Below the pieces are notes generated by a model. It was not told the DNA's origin. It made no database searches and saw only the letters and a program-made list of their open reading frames with translations. Shown piece after piece: positions 41,910 through 50,515 of a stretch of 64,000 nucleotides of DNA. The position numbers were made by a program, and so were the translations under genes. The DNA comes from Lewinellaceae bacterium (GTDB lineage Bacteria > Bacteroidota > Bacteroidia > Chitinophagales > Saprospiraceae). Every line of letters starts with the position of its first letter. The first letter of the stretch is position 1. The stretch covers positions 83,501-147,500 of the forward strand of contig JACJYB010000008.1 in assembly GCA_020636355.1 (NCBI GenBank), in the 5' to 3' direction.

Positions 41910-43310
41910 TCAGAGATCCGGTACCTGATCCACTTCATGGACCGGTAAAAACTGTGCTAAACTGTCCATTAATTTCCGGAAATCAGGTAGATGTGCCAGA
42001 TTGGAATACTCGTTTGGATCGGAATCATGATCGTACAGTTCTTCACTTCCATCGGCATAGTGGATGTATCGCCACCGGTCCGTACGCAGTGCATGATTGC
42101 CCTTTCCATACGTGGATAATGCCGGTTTAAGCTGCTGGGAATTGTGTTGCAGCAATGGCACCAGGCTGGTCCCGTCAACATCTGGAACCGGCAACCCGCA
42201 CAATTCACTTAAAGTCGGATAGATGACACTCAGATCGACCGGGACCTTCTCAATCGTACCGGGATCAGTGATTCCCGGAGCAATAATGATGAAAGGTACA
42301 TGATTGGTTTTTTCCCAGAGGGCAAATTTCTCAAAATGTTCCTTCTCACCCAGATGGAATCCATGATCGGACCAGAGGACGATGATGGTATTATCTTTAT
42401 AAGCACTCTGATCCAAAGCATCTATGACCCGGCCTATCATATCGTCTGCAAAACTGGCACAAGCCTGATATGCTTGCACATAGGTCCGCCAGGATTCCGG
42501 TTTAATTTTAAGGGCTTTCTGCATACCCGTCCAGAACCAATCAGAAGGCTCCAGCAAAGTCCTGGCTCCTTGCGGCAAGTCATCCATGTCGTCCGATAGG
42601 GTGTTGGGCATGGTGATGGTTTCCAACGGGTACGGGTCAAAATAGTCAGCCGGTGCAAAAAATGGTGAATGCGGTTTATAGATCCCGACATTCAGGAAAA
42701 ATGGATCACGGTGTTCTTTTTCCAGGAAATCCACGGCATATTTCATAGTGCGGTAGTCCGCTGTCTCCTCGATATGCTCCGGCCACATACCCCAGTCCGT
42801 ATTCCTGGTGCCATAATCATCCAACCCATTCAACTTGTGCGGAGGATAGGGCTCGTTAATACTCATCATCAAATATTCATTGAATGAGGCATTGTCATGA
42901 AAAGCCCAGTCTTTGTGGTGATGAAAAATTTTTCCGGCACCGGCAACGTAGTATCCATGGTTCTTAAAATGGCTTTGCAACGTAGGTCTGCCTGCGGTTG
43001 CACTCCGCCAATCCGAAGCATTTCCATATACCCCGGTCCGGCTGGGTTTCAGCCCTGATAAAACGGAAGCACGGGATGGATTACAGGCTGGCGATGAAGA
43101 ATACGCTCGATTAAAGAATACACCCCGGTTCGCAAGTTTGATCAGGTTTGGTGTCCGGATCGGATTCGCAGAATCAAATAAGGTAATCCAATCGTTGAGA
43201 TCATCCACCACAATCATCAATACGTTGGGCGGACCTTTGACTTCATCCGGTGCATGCCGGCAGCTCCACATTCCCAGAGACAGGAAAATTAAAATCAGGA
43301 TACGTATCAC
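41910..43310 (-). CDS. Sulfatase 1 (family S1; iduronate-2-sulfatase-like)
   Basis: A 466-residue lipoprotein (lipobox MWSC, Cys17) of the formylglycine sulfatase family S1. The catalytic motif is CNPSR at residues 76-80, where the cysteine becomes formylglycine. Metal ligands are in VVDDLNDW (35-42) and LWSDHGFHLGEKEHFEKFALWEK (the DHG and HL motif of iduronate-2-sulfatase-like S1_7 enzymes). Glycosaminoglycan or other sulfated-sugar substrates are plausible, but unproven. It is the last gene of the locus and overlaps the transporter gene by four bases. Confidence 0.93.
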   Translation of the reverse strand: MIRILILIFLSLGMWSCRHAPDEVKGPPNVLMIVVDDLNDWITLFDSANPIRTPNLIKLANRGVFFNRAYSSSPACNPSRASVLSGLKPSRTGVYGNASDWRSATAGRPTLQSHFKNHGYYVAGAGKIFHHHKDWAFHDNASFNEYLMMSINEPYPPHKLNGLDDYGTRNTDWGMWPEHIEETADYRTMKYAVDFLEKEHRDPFFLNVGIYKPHSPFFAPADYFDPYPLETITMPNTLSDDMDDLPQGARTLLEPSDWFWTGMQKALKIKPESWRTYVQAYQACASFADDMIGRVIDALDQSAYKDNTIIVLWSDHGFHLGEKEHFEKFALWEKTNHVPFIIIAPGITDPGTIEKVPVDLSVIYPTLSELCGLPVPDVDGTSLVPLLQHNSQQLKPALSTYGKGNHALRTDRWRYIHYADGSEELYDHDSDPNEYSNLAHLPDFRKLMDSLAQFLPVHEVDQVPDL

Positions 43311-45988
43311 GGCTTGGTTTGTTTTTTTACCCTTAAATCACCATACGTTAAATCCGTTGCCTTCACCGGTTCGCCCACGAATAAACTGAAAATCCACCCA
43401 ATGATGAAACAGGATACCACGCCAGTCATGGAGTACAATAACAAGTGTACCGGTTGATAATAGGCTACCAGGATCTGAATGCCAATACTACCCAATATGC
43501 CGATCATGGCTCCTCCTGAAGTGGCCCGGCGGGTAAGAATCCCCAATAAAAATATACCACCCACCCCGCCAATAATCAACCCCAGAACTTTCTGAAACTC
43601 ATCCCACAAGGACTTGATATCCCAGGTGGACATGAGAATTGCAAAACATATTCCGGCAGCTCCAAAAACGACAGAAGCAATTCTGGCAACATAAAGTTGG
43701 CTGGCATGGGGAGTCCACTTAAACCGTAAATGGAAATCCGTCACATAGGCTGCAGCCGCTGAATTGATGCTGCTGGACAAACTGCTCATGGCCGCTGCAA
43801 AGATGCCAGCGATCAATAATCCGTAAATCCCGGTGGGAAGTTGGGAAGAGATGTACCAGGGTAAGAGCGCATCATTATTTGCCAGTGATGGATTGAGTTC
43901 CTCCGGGAATCGCTTGAAAAAAACATACATCGCGGTTCCCAGAAAGAAAAAAATCACGGTTGCAGGGATTGTCAGGATAGCATTGGTCCAAACGCTGCGA
44001 TTGGCCATTTGCCTCGAACTGGTGGTGAGGTACCGCTGAACCATAGTCTGATCCGTACCATAGGTAGTCAGATTGGCAAAAATACCCCCTATAAGCATCA
44101 CCCACACGGTTGGTTGCCTTAGGGATAGATCAAGGTTGATCACATTAAATTTGTGATTGGCGGCGGCCACGCGGACCGCTTCAGCAATGCCTCCGTCAAG
44201 GCGGGACAGGATCAAGCCAAGGCATAAGATGGCACCTCCCATCAATACGATGACCTGTATGACATCCGTCCAGATGACCGCTTCAATGCCTCCCATCATG
44301 GTATAGATCAAACTGATCACTCCCATCAGAACGATGCAGGTAATGATGTCGATGTTGGTCACCACATTTAGTGCCAGGGAGGGTAAGAAAAGTACGACAC
44401 CCATCCTTCCAACCTGATACAGGATGAATGATGAGCTGCCCAGTAACCTGACAGTAAGATTAAATCGCTTCTCCAGATATTCATATGCGGTGGTAATGTT
44501 CAGGTTCCGGTAAAATGGGATAAACAGGATAATGATAACCGGGGCAACCAAAAATATGGTCATATTCATCATAAAATAAGACCAGTCGGTAGCGAAAGTT
44601 TTAGCTGGTATAGCCATAAAAGTGATCGCACTCAAGGCCGTACCGAAAATACTAAGTCCTGCCGCCCACCAGGGGACGCGGTTTCCTCCTTTGAAATAAT
44701 CATTAACATCCTTCTGCCGGTTGGAGAAGAAATACCCCATAAATCCCAGCAAAGCAAAATAGACGATGATAACCAGGATATCCCAGGCACCGAGGGTCTT
44801 TTTGTGATTTTCCGGAATGATCTTCAGGACTTTTGGCGTGCGCACACCGGGCCGGATCTCTCCGGAAGGCAAAATGAATCCACCATCCCAACTCACGACC
44901 GTGGTGGTAACCTGTGCGGTTGTTGGCAATGCGCCCTTGAATTCCATTTCCTGGGTAATGGTGTTAAATATCCTGATTTTGGTCTTGAATCCCGGGTGAC
45001 CGGTTACATGTTTGTTCAAAGCCTGATTCAGCCGCTGCACACGGGCAGTATCTTTTGCAGACTGAGCCTGCTTGAGGGTATCACGCATCGCAAGTTCTTT
45101 CGCCATCAGCTCGCCGTCAGCTGCCGAAGGAAAGACGATAGAAGCCGACCCCAATGGGAAAGCCGTTCCGGCCATTACGGTAAATGCTACGTTTGGGTTC
45201 AACGGAGACCACCTCGCCAGGACCGGGTCATAGACATAACCATCCTGTAATAAGTTAATCGTACCATCCTGGCTTATCGTGCGCCCACTGAAAAGGTAAA
45301 AACAGTTATGGTTGCCGTCACTTTGTGTGGCCGCGACTGCGAAGCTGCGGGGTGGTCCGGGCAGGTCGTTGAGTTGCTCCCATGTACCCTTTACCGCATT
45401 GGTCCCATTGACCGGATAACGCCAAAATGTATTGGTACTTACTCCCGCATTATTTCCACCTCCGGCCACGTAAACGTAATCACCAACAACCGAAAAAGCG
45501 AAATCCGACAAAGCCCGGGGCAGTGTTGCCGCTTCAGCAATTTGACAGTTGCCGGTCAGTGGATCAAGATTAACGATCCAGGTTCCGTCTGTGACGCCAT
45601 CAGCGTTTTTACCCCCAAATAACAATAAACCACCGGATACCGGGACACATCCTCCATAGGCCAGCTGCTGCGGCAAGACCGATTTGGATAAATGCCACTC
45701 AAATGCGTTTCCCTCTTTTTTTATCAGGTAAAATATTCCGTCGTAATAATGTTTTAAACCTCCTTCCCAGGGCATCCCATCCGGGAAGTTGGCGCCCCCT
45801 GCAAGTACCAGTGCGCCTGCGGTAACCCCTACGTAGGGTCCTGCCAGTCCGGGTTGTATTTGCAGTCCATTGTTGGGGGGCACATCAGGTAAGAATTCAA
45901 ATTGAAAGAGTTCCTGTCCTTGTCCGGACACGAACAACAAAACCCCCATAAGCAGATGGATTATCTTCCGGCAAAAGAGTTGCTTCAT
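43307..45988 (-). CDS. NanM-like kelch mutarotase fused to an SSS transporter
   Basis: An 893-residue protein with two modules. After a signal peptide (HLLMGVLLFVSGQGQ) residues about 20-385 form a kelch beta-propeller like cyclically permuted sialic-acid mutarotases/NanM (GLAGPYVGVTAGALVLAGGANF, GGCVPVSGGLLLFGGK, VVGDYVYVAGGGNN, NCFYLFSGR). From about 402 onward is a sodium:solute symporter of the SSS type (WDILVIIVYFALLGFMGYFFSN, then about a dozen helices with GTALSAITFMAIPAKTF, TMMGGIEAVIWTDV, SSLSSSINS). The role would be to interconvert alpha and beta sialic acid in the periplasm and take it up with sodium. The ATG at 45988 is chosen over 46087. It sits amid sulfatase genes. Confidence 0.9.
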   Translation of the reverse strand: MKQLFCRKIIHLLMGVLLFVSGQGQELFQFEFLPDVPPNNGLQIQPGLAGPYVGVTAGALVLAGGANFPDGMPWEGGLKHYYDGIFYLIKKEGNAFEWHLSKSVLPQQLAYGGCVPVSGGLLLFGGKNADGVTDGTWIVNLDPLTGNCQIAEAATLPRALSDFAFSVVGDYVYVAGGGNNAGVSTNTFWRYPVNGTNAVKGTWEQLNDLPGPPRSFAVAATQSDGNHNCFYLFSGRTISQDGTINLLQDGYVYDPVLARWSPLNPNVAFTVMAGTAFPLGSASIVFPSAADGELMAKELAMRDTLKQAQSAKDTARVQRLNQALNKHVTGHPGFKTKIRIFNTITQEMEFKGALPTTAQVTTTVVSWDGGFILPSGEIRPGVRTPKVLKIIPENHKKTLGAWDILVIIVYFALLGFMGYFFSNRQKDVNDYFKGGNRVPWWAAGLSIFGTALSAITFMAIPAKTFATDWSYFMMNMTIFLVAPVIIILFIPFYRNLNITTAYEYLEKRFNLTVRLLGSSSFILYQVGRMGVVLFLPSLALNVVTNIDIITCIVLMGVISLIYTMMGGIEAVIWTDVIQVIVLMGGAILCLGLILSRLDGGIAEAVRVAAANHKFNVINLDLSLRQPTVWVMLIGGIFANLTTYGTDQTMVQRYLTTSSRQMANRSVWTNAILTIPATVIFFFLGTAMYVFFKRFPEELNPSLANNDALLPWYISSQLPTGIYGLLIAGIFAAAMSSLSSSINSAAAAYVTDFHLRFKWTPHASQLYVARIASVVFGAAGICFAILMSTWDIKSLWDEFQKVLGLIIGGVGGIFLLGILTRRATSGGAMIGILGSIGIQILVAYYQPVHLLLYSMTGVVSCFIIGWIFSLFVGEPVKATDLTYGDLRVKKQTKP

Positions 45989-46067
45989 AGGCTGGATGGT
46001 CCGCTCACCTTCAAGTTTCCAAGGGATAAAATGATGCAATAGAAAAGTCTTAACATCTGAAAATGGT

Positions 46068-47495
46068 CTAATTTCGAATCTGGTCAATTTTTACCGCGAG
46101 ACTATCCATCAGCGGCTGGAATTCCTTACGTTGAGCCAGGTTTATGGCCTCAATCCGACTTTCATGTAAATCGTACAACTCCCGGTCAATGACGTCCATC
46201 TCCGGGAATTTCCTCCATTCGGTAAACCGGTAATCCGGCGTGCGTATTGAATAACCCATTATCTGCGGGTCCTGCTGATTGATAGCCGCATAAGGTCGTA
46301 CAAATTGACTGAGCGCCACCGGATCCTTATCCATCTCCTGGCCCAATAGCATTGGTTTAATGCTGTTGCCCTGGACGTAATCAGGCACTGGAAAGCCAGC
46401 GAGGTCCACCAGGGTCGGATAGACATCGAGCAATTCAACGATTGCATTTTCTTTCCTGTTCCGGACAATAGGTCCGCCCGAAAAGAGTAAGGCAACACGC
46501 GTGGCTGCTTCAAAATTGGTGGACTTGCACCATAGTCCGAAATCTCCCAAATGATACCCATGGTCGGACCAAAGGACCACAATAGTGTTTGTAGCAAGGT
46601 CCAACTGCCGGAGTGTCTTCATTAGTTTGCCGATCTGAGCATCCACATAACTCGTACTGGCATAATACCCATGCAACAGTTCCAATTGCTTGTCCACATC
46701 GATAGGCCCTTCCGAAACAATATCTTCATAGCCCCGCAATTCGTTGGAGTTGGTCATCGCCAGGACGGGTGTTCCTTCTGGTGCATTGAGATGGGTCAGT
46801 TCTTCTGCAAAATCAGATCGCTGGTAATAATCCCAATACTTCTTAGGGGCTGAAAAAGGCAGGTGTGGTCGTCGAAATCCCACCGCAAGAAAAAATGAAG
46901 TGTCTTTCAGCTCATTCAACAACCGAATCGCAGCATCCGCCACCTTACCATCAATATACGCGCTATCAGAAACAGCAGCCTCTTCGGTCGCAGCAGCCTT
47001 GCTTCTGGGAGGGATCAGATTTTCTTCCAGATTGTATTTATGCCCGGGATCATTTTGGGTCACATTGTAAAAGGATTCACCCGACCAGGACACCGGGTCT
47101 TTAAAATAAGCGCCGTCATGATATATTTTTCCCACCTCCCTGGAACTGTAACCTCGTTCCTTGAAAAACTGGGGTAATGTGATCGCATCCGGATTCTTTT
47201 CCCTGAAATGGGTTTTTAACGTCCAAACACCGATGTTATCCGGTCTCCGGCCGGTCATAAGTGATGCCCGCGAAGGGTTGCATACGGCTTCCTGACAATA
47301 TGCATTTTCAAAAAGTACACCTGCCATTGCGAGTGAATCCATGACCGGAGAGATCATGGTTTTATTTCCATAACATCCCAGCACGGGCCGAAGGTCATCA
47401 ATGGCGATGAATAAAATATTTGGTGGCCGGTGCCCGGATGGTTTATTCGAACAGGAGAACCAGCTCAACACCATTATCGATGCGACCAACTTCAT
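46068..47495 (-). CDS. Sulfatase 2 (family S1)
   Basis: A 475-residue lipoprotein (ATG at 47495, lipobox WFSC, Cys15) with catalytic CNPSR at residues 72-76. Metal/substrate motifs include FIAIDDLRPVLGCYG and LWSDHGYHLGDFGLWCK. It resembles sulfatase 1 and 3 (the iduronate-2-sulfatase-like group). The longer frame to 47591 would overlap sulfatase 3 and lacks features. Its gap from sulfatase 3 is 73 bases. Confidence 0.93.
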   Translation of the reverse strand: MKLVASIMVLSWFSCSNKPSGHRPPNILFIAIDDLRPVLGCYGNKTMISPVMDSLAMAGVLFENAYCQEAVCNPSRASLMTGRRPDNIGVWTLKTHFREKNPDAITLPQFFKERGYSSREVGKIYHDGAYFKDPVSWSGESFYNVTQNDPGHKYNLEENLIPPRSKAAATEEAAVSDSAYIDGKVADAAIRLLNELKDTSFFLAVGFRRPHLPFSAPKKYWDYYQRSDFAEELTHLNAPEGTPVLAMTNSNELRGYEDIVSEGPIDVDKQLELLHGYYASTSYVDAQIGKLMKTLRQLDLATNTIVVLWSDHGYHLGDFGLWCKSTNFEAATRVALLFSGGPIVRNRKENAIVELLDVYPTLVDLAGFPVPDYVQGNSIKPMLLGQEMDKDPVALSQFVRPYAAINQQDPQIMGYSIRTPDYRFTEWRKFPEMDVIDRELYDLHESRIEAINLAQRKEFQPLMDSLAVKIDQIRN

Positions 47496-47568
47496 AATAG
47501 TCCTCTGGACTCCTTCTGTTTTCAGCATCCAATAAGCCGACGGCTCCACATGGTTCTTGCCTTCTCCA

Positions 47569-49014
47569 CTAATCTGCATATGCCAGCTCATATCGCATAT
47601 TTTTATAATTTATAACCCGCTTTTTCAAATCCAGATGAATCGATTCGAAAGCTTTTTCATTGCTGACATTTTTTCGTTCAAATGCTTCATTGGTTAAATC
47701 GTACAATTCTTCAAATTCCGGCTCATCCGCATTTATCCTGAACCATCCGGTATAACGAAATTCTCCAGATCGTACCGTGTAACCCATATGGGTAGGTTTG
47801 ACCTTGCCGGATATGGCACCATATGGGCGGAAATATTGAGAAAATGCAAAACGGGAATGCTGGTCAGTGGAATTCTTCATTTGCCCAACTAAAGAAATTC
47901 CGGAGACCGGATTCGCTGGTTCAAGGCTGGCAAGCTCTGACAGCGTCGGATAGATATCAAGCAATTCAACGACATTACTTATCCGTTTAGCGGACATTCC
48001 AGGTACTTTAAAGATCAATGGAACATGGGTATCCAGTTCAAAATTGGCGTGTTTGTGCCATAAATCCTGCTCACCAAGATGGTAGCCATGGTCGCCCCAA
48101 AGCACAACAATGGTATTCTTATCCAGACCGGAAGCCTTTAGCTCATCCAATATCTTACCAATCTGGGCATCGACAAAGGTGATGCAGGCGTAATAAGCCC
48201 TCCTTAGCGAATCCAAAAGCATCGTCCTAACCGGCCCCTGGTTTGGCACATCCGTATATCCCCGCAGCTCCTGCCAATGATGGAATGCAACATCCGGTGC
48301 CCCTTGCGGCCTCAACCGATCTTTTGCTTCCAATGAAAAATCACTGGTTCTATAGCGATCCCAATACTTTCGGGGCATCGTGTAGGGCAAATGCGGCTTC
48401 AAAAAACCCGCAGCCAGGAAGAAGGACTTGCCCTCCTTCTGGTAGATATGCAATTTCTCAATGACTTCCGCAGCAATTTTTCCATCGGTATAGGCCGTAT
48501 CCGGTGCTTCAGTGATTTCGTACGAAACACCCTTGCCTTTGGTTTGATTTCCTGGTTGGATATAGGTTTTTACCTTAGAAGTCGTCTCAAACTGAGCCGG
48601 CTCACTCCAGGAAACCGGGTCTTGATATCCTTCTGCAAAATGAAAGATTTTGCCGACACCGCAGGTAGCATAACCAGCAGTAGTAAAAAGCTGCGGCAGG
48701 GTAGTGATGTCCGGGTGCAAAGTTCTGAAGTGGGTGACATGATTGGTTACACCCGTTTCGTCTGGATGCAATCCGGTGAGTAAGGAAGTTCTGGATGGTG
48801 CACATGTGGCTTGTTGACAATAAGCATGTTCAAACAGGATGCCTTCAGCCGCCAGTGCATCAATATTGGGTGACAGGACTCGTAGATTACCATAGCACCC
48901 TAAATCTGGCCGCAGATCATCGACGGCTATAAAGAGGACATTAGGCCGGTCCGGTACAGGTTCCGGATCAATCCATTTCCCGAGTAACATGAATAAATAA
49001 AATAAGATCTGCAT
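47569..49014 (-). CDS. Sulfatase 3 (family S1)
   Basis: A 481-residue sulfatase with a short hydrophobic leader, FIAVDDLRPDLGCYG, and catalytic CAPSR at residues 71-75, followed later by LWGDHGYHLGEQDLWHKHANFEL. It has the same layout as sulfatase 2 (both DDLRPxLGCYG), suggesting a duplication. I begin at the ATG at 49014, which shares a base with the stop of sulfatase 4 (TAATG); an upstream GTG at 49023 is possible. It lacks a lipobox. Confidence 0.93.
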   Translation of the reverse strand: MQILFYLFMLLGKWIDPEPVPDRPNVLFIAVDDLRPDLGCYGNLRVLSPNIDALAAEGILFEHAYCQQATCAPSRTSLLTGLHPDETGVTNHVTHFRTLHPDITTLPQLFTTAGYATCGVGKIFHFAEGYQDPVSWSEPAQFETTSKVKTYIQPGNQTKGKGVSYEITEAPDTAYTDGKIAAEVIEKLHIYQKEGKSFFLAAGFLKPHLPYTMPRKYWDRYRTSDFSLEAKDRLRPQGAPDVAFHHWQELRGYTDVPNQGPVRTMLLDSLRRAYYACITFVDAQIGKILDELKASGLDKNTIVVLWGDHGYHLGEQDLWHKHANFELDTHVPLIFKVPGMSAKRISNVVELLDIYPTLSELASLEPANPVSGISLVGQMKNSTDQHSRFAFSQYFRPYGAISGKVKPTHMGYTVRSGEFRYTGWFRINADEPEFEELYDLTNEAFERKNVSNEKAFESIHLDLKKRVINYKNMRYELAYAD

Positions 49015-50489
49015 TATTTCCACACCGGCTTTTTTGGTGTCATAAGTTCAAGATAAGGCACGAGCTGTTTCTGTTTCTGATCTACCCCGGTATGCATGAT
49101 CGCTTCAAATACTTTACGTGCCACCTCCGGGTCAATCAAAGGGTCCTGTGTTTTCTTTTGCCAGTCCAGCAGTACCGACTGAAGCCTGGTCAATGTGCTC
49201 CCGTATGCGGCATCACCAGCGATATTTACCAATTCGTTGGGGTCTTTTTCAAGGTCATACAATTCGTATTCCGGTGGATTCTTCATCCGCTGGTATGCTT
49301 CGTAAACGACCGGTGTGGCAATCCGCTTCAGTTCTTCTTCTGTAATTTCTACCGTATGATCAAGCGTAAATGCATAGCCTGGATTTTCAATCCCTGAGAC
49401 CAGGTTATGGATAAGCTTGAAGCGTTCGTCCCTAACCGACCGCTGGGGATAGGGGTTGTGGTTGGAATGGGTATGGTATTCTGCAAACAGGTACTTCCTG
49501 TCACTGGTCTGATTTCCCAGAATGTACGGCACCAAAGATTTTCCTGGCAGATAATGCGGAATGGGCAATCCTGCTGATTCTAAAAAAGTTGGATATAGAT
49601 CGATGGTACTCACCATTGCTTTGGTTCTTATCCGGGCCGGATGGCGCGGATCGTATATCAACATGGGGATGCGCAAGCCTCCTTCCAGACTGGTTCTTTT
49701 TCCGCGTAACAAATCTGCTCCGTGGTCGCCGATATAAACGATCAGTGTATTCTCCGCTTTGCCGGTTTGATCCAAAGCCTCTAATAAGTCGCCGACATAT
49801 TTATCCAGCCGCATCATGCAGTTGTAATAATCGGCTGTCTTTTGTTTGAGCAGTGAATCCGACACCTCCATATAAGGAAGCGCATCCACCTCGTCACCAA
49901 CAAGCGGGACGGCAGGAACACCGTCTACTTGTGGCGTAAACGGGGCATGGGCGTCCGGATAATTAATCTGCAGGTAAAACGGTTTATCATTGTCTGTCAT
50001 AAACGATGCTGCCTGCACAGCATACTGGTCCAGATGTTTACGACCGAAATTACTTCCGGTAAGTTCTTTGGCTTGCGGGGCCCAATCAAATGGAAAAGCA
50101 GATTCCGGGTTTACATGCAGCTTGCCTATGATCCCTGTGGCATAACCTGCTTCTTTCAGGCTGGTTACGACATTGGGTATATCCGCGAAATACATCTGAT
50201 ATTTCCAGGTTGCCAGCCCGATTTGTCCGTGCTGGTGCGGGTATAACCCGGTGAGGAAAGAAGCTCTCGACTGAGAACAGCCGGCCTGCGGAACAAACGC
50301 TAATTCAAAAAGAGTTCCCTTTTCCGCCAGTTGATCCAGATTAGGCGTGTTAACCGGCGCACCATAACATCCCATATCCGGGCCATTGTCCTCTGAAACA
50401 ATGAATAAGATGTTAGGACGCGCTTCCAATTTTGGAGCTTTAGCTGGATGCATCAACAAAGCGATCAACAAGTACCAATATGGAATCAT
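49014..50489 (-). CDS. Sulfatase 4 (S1_8-like), with C-S-Q-S-R active-site motif
   Basis: A 491-residue sulfatase of a different S1 branch from the previous three: FIVSEDNGPDMGCYG (metal site with E33/D34/N35) and GDHGADLLRGKRTSLEGGLRIPML resemble heparan-N-sulfatase/sulfamidase-like (S1_8) enzymes. The canonical formylglycine motif is CxPxR or CxAxR, but here residues 71-75 read C-S-Q-S-R; reading the codons (TGT TCT CAG TCG AGA) confirms the Gln. The rest of the active site looks intact, so it is probably still functional, but maturation may be less efficient or use a different enzyme. It ends with the TAATG overlap to sulfatase 3. Confidence 0.9.
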   Translation of the reverse strand: MIPYWYLLIALLMHPAKAPKLEARPNILFIVSEDNGPDMGCYGAPVNTPNLDQLAEKGTLFELAFVPQAGCSQSRASFLTGLYPHQHGQIGLATWKYQMYFADIPNVVTSLKEAGYATGIIGKLHVNPESAFPFDWAPQAKELTGSNFGRKHLDQYAVQAASFMTDNDKPFYLQINYPDAHAPFTPQVDGVPAVPLVGDEVDALPYMEVSDSLLKQKTADYYNCMMRLDKYVGDLLEALDQTGKAENTLIVYIGDHGADLLRGKRTSLEGGLRIPMLIYDPRHPARIRTKAMVSTIDLYPTFLESAGLPIPHYLPGKSLVPYILGNQTSDRKYLFAEYHTHSNHNPYPQRSVRDERFKLIHNLVSGIENPGYAFTLDHTVEITEEELKRIATPVVYEAYQRMKNPPEYELYDLEKDPNELVNIAGDAAYGSTLTRLQSVLLDWQKKTQDPLIDPEVARKVFEAIMHTGVDQKQKQLVPYLELMTPKKPVWK

Positions 50490-50515
50490 GCCTGGCGGTT
50501 TTACTTTATATAAGA

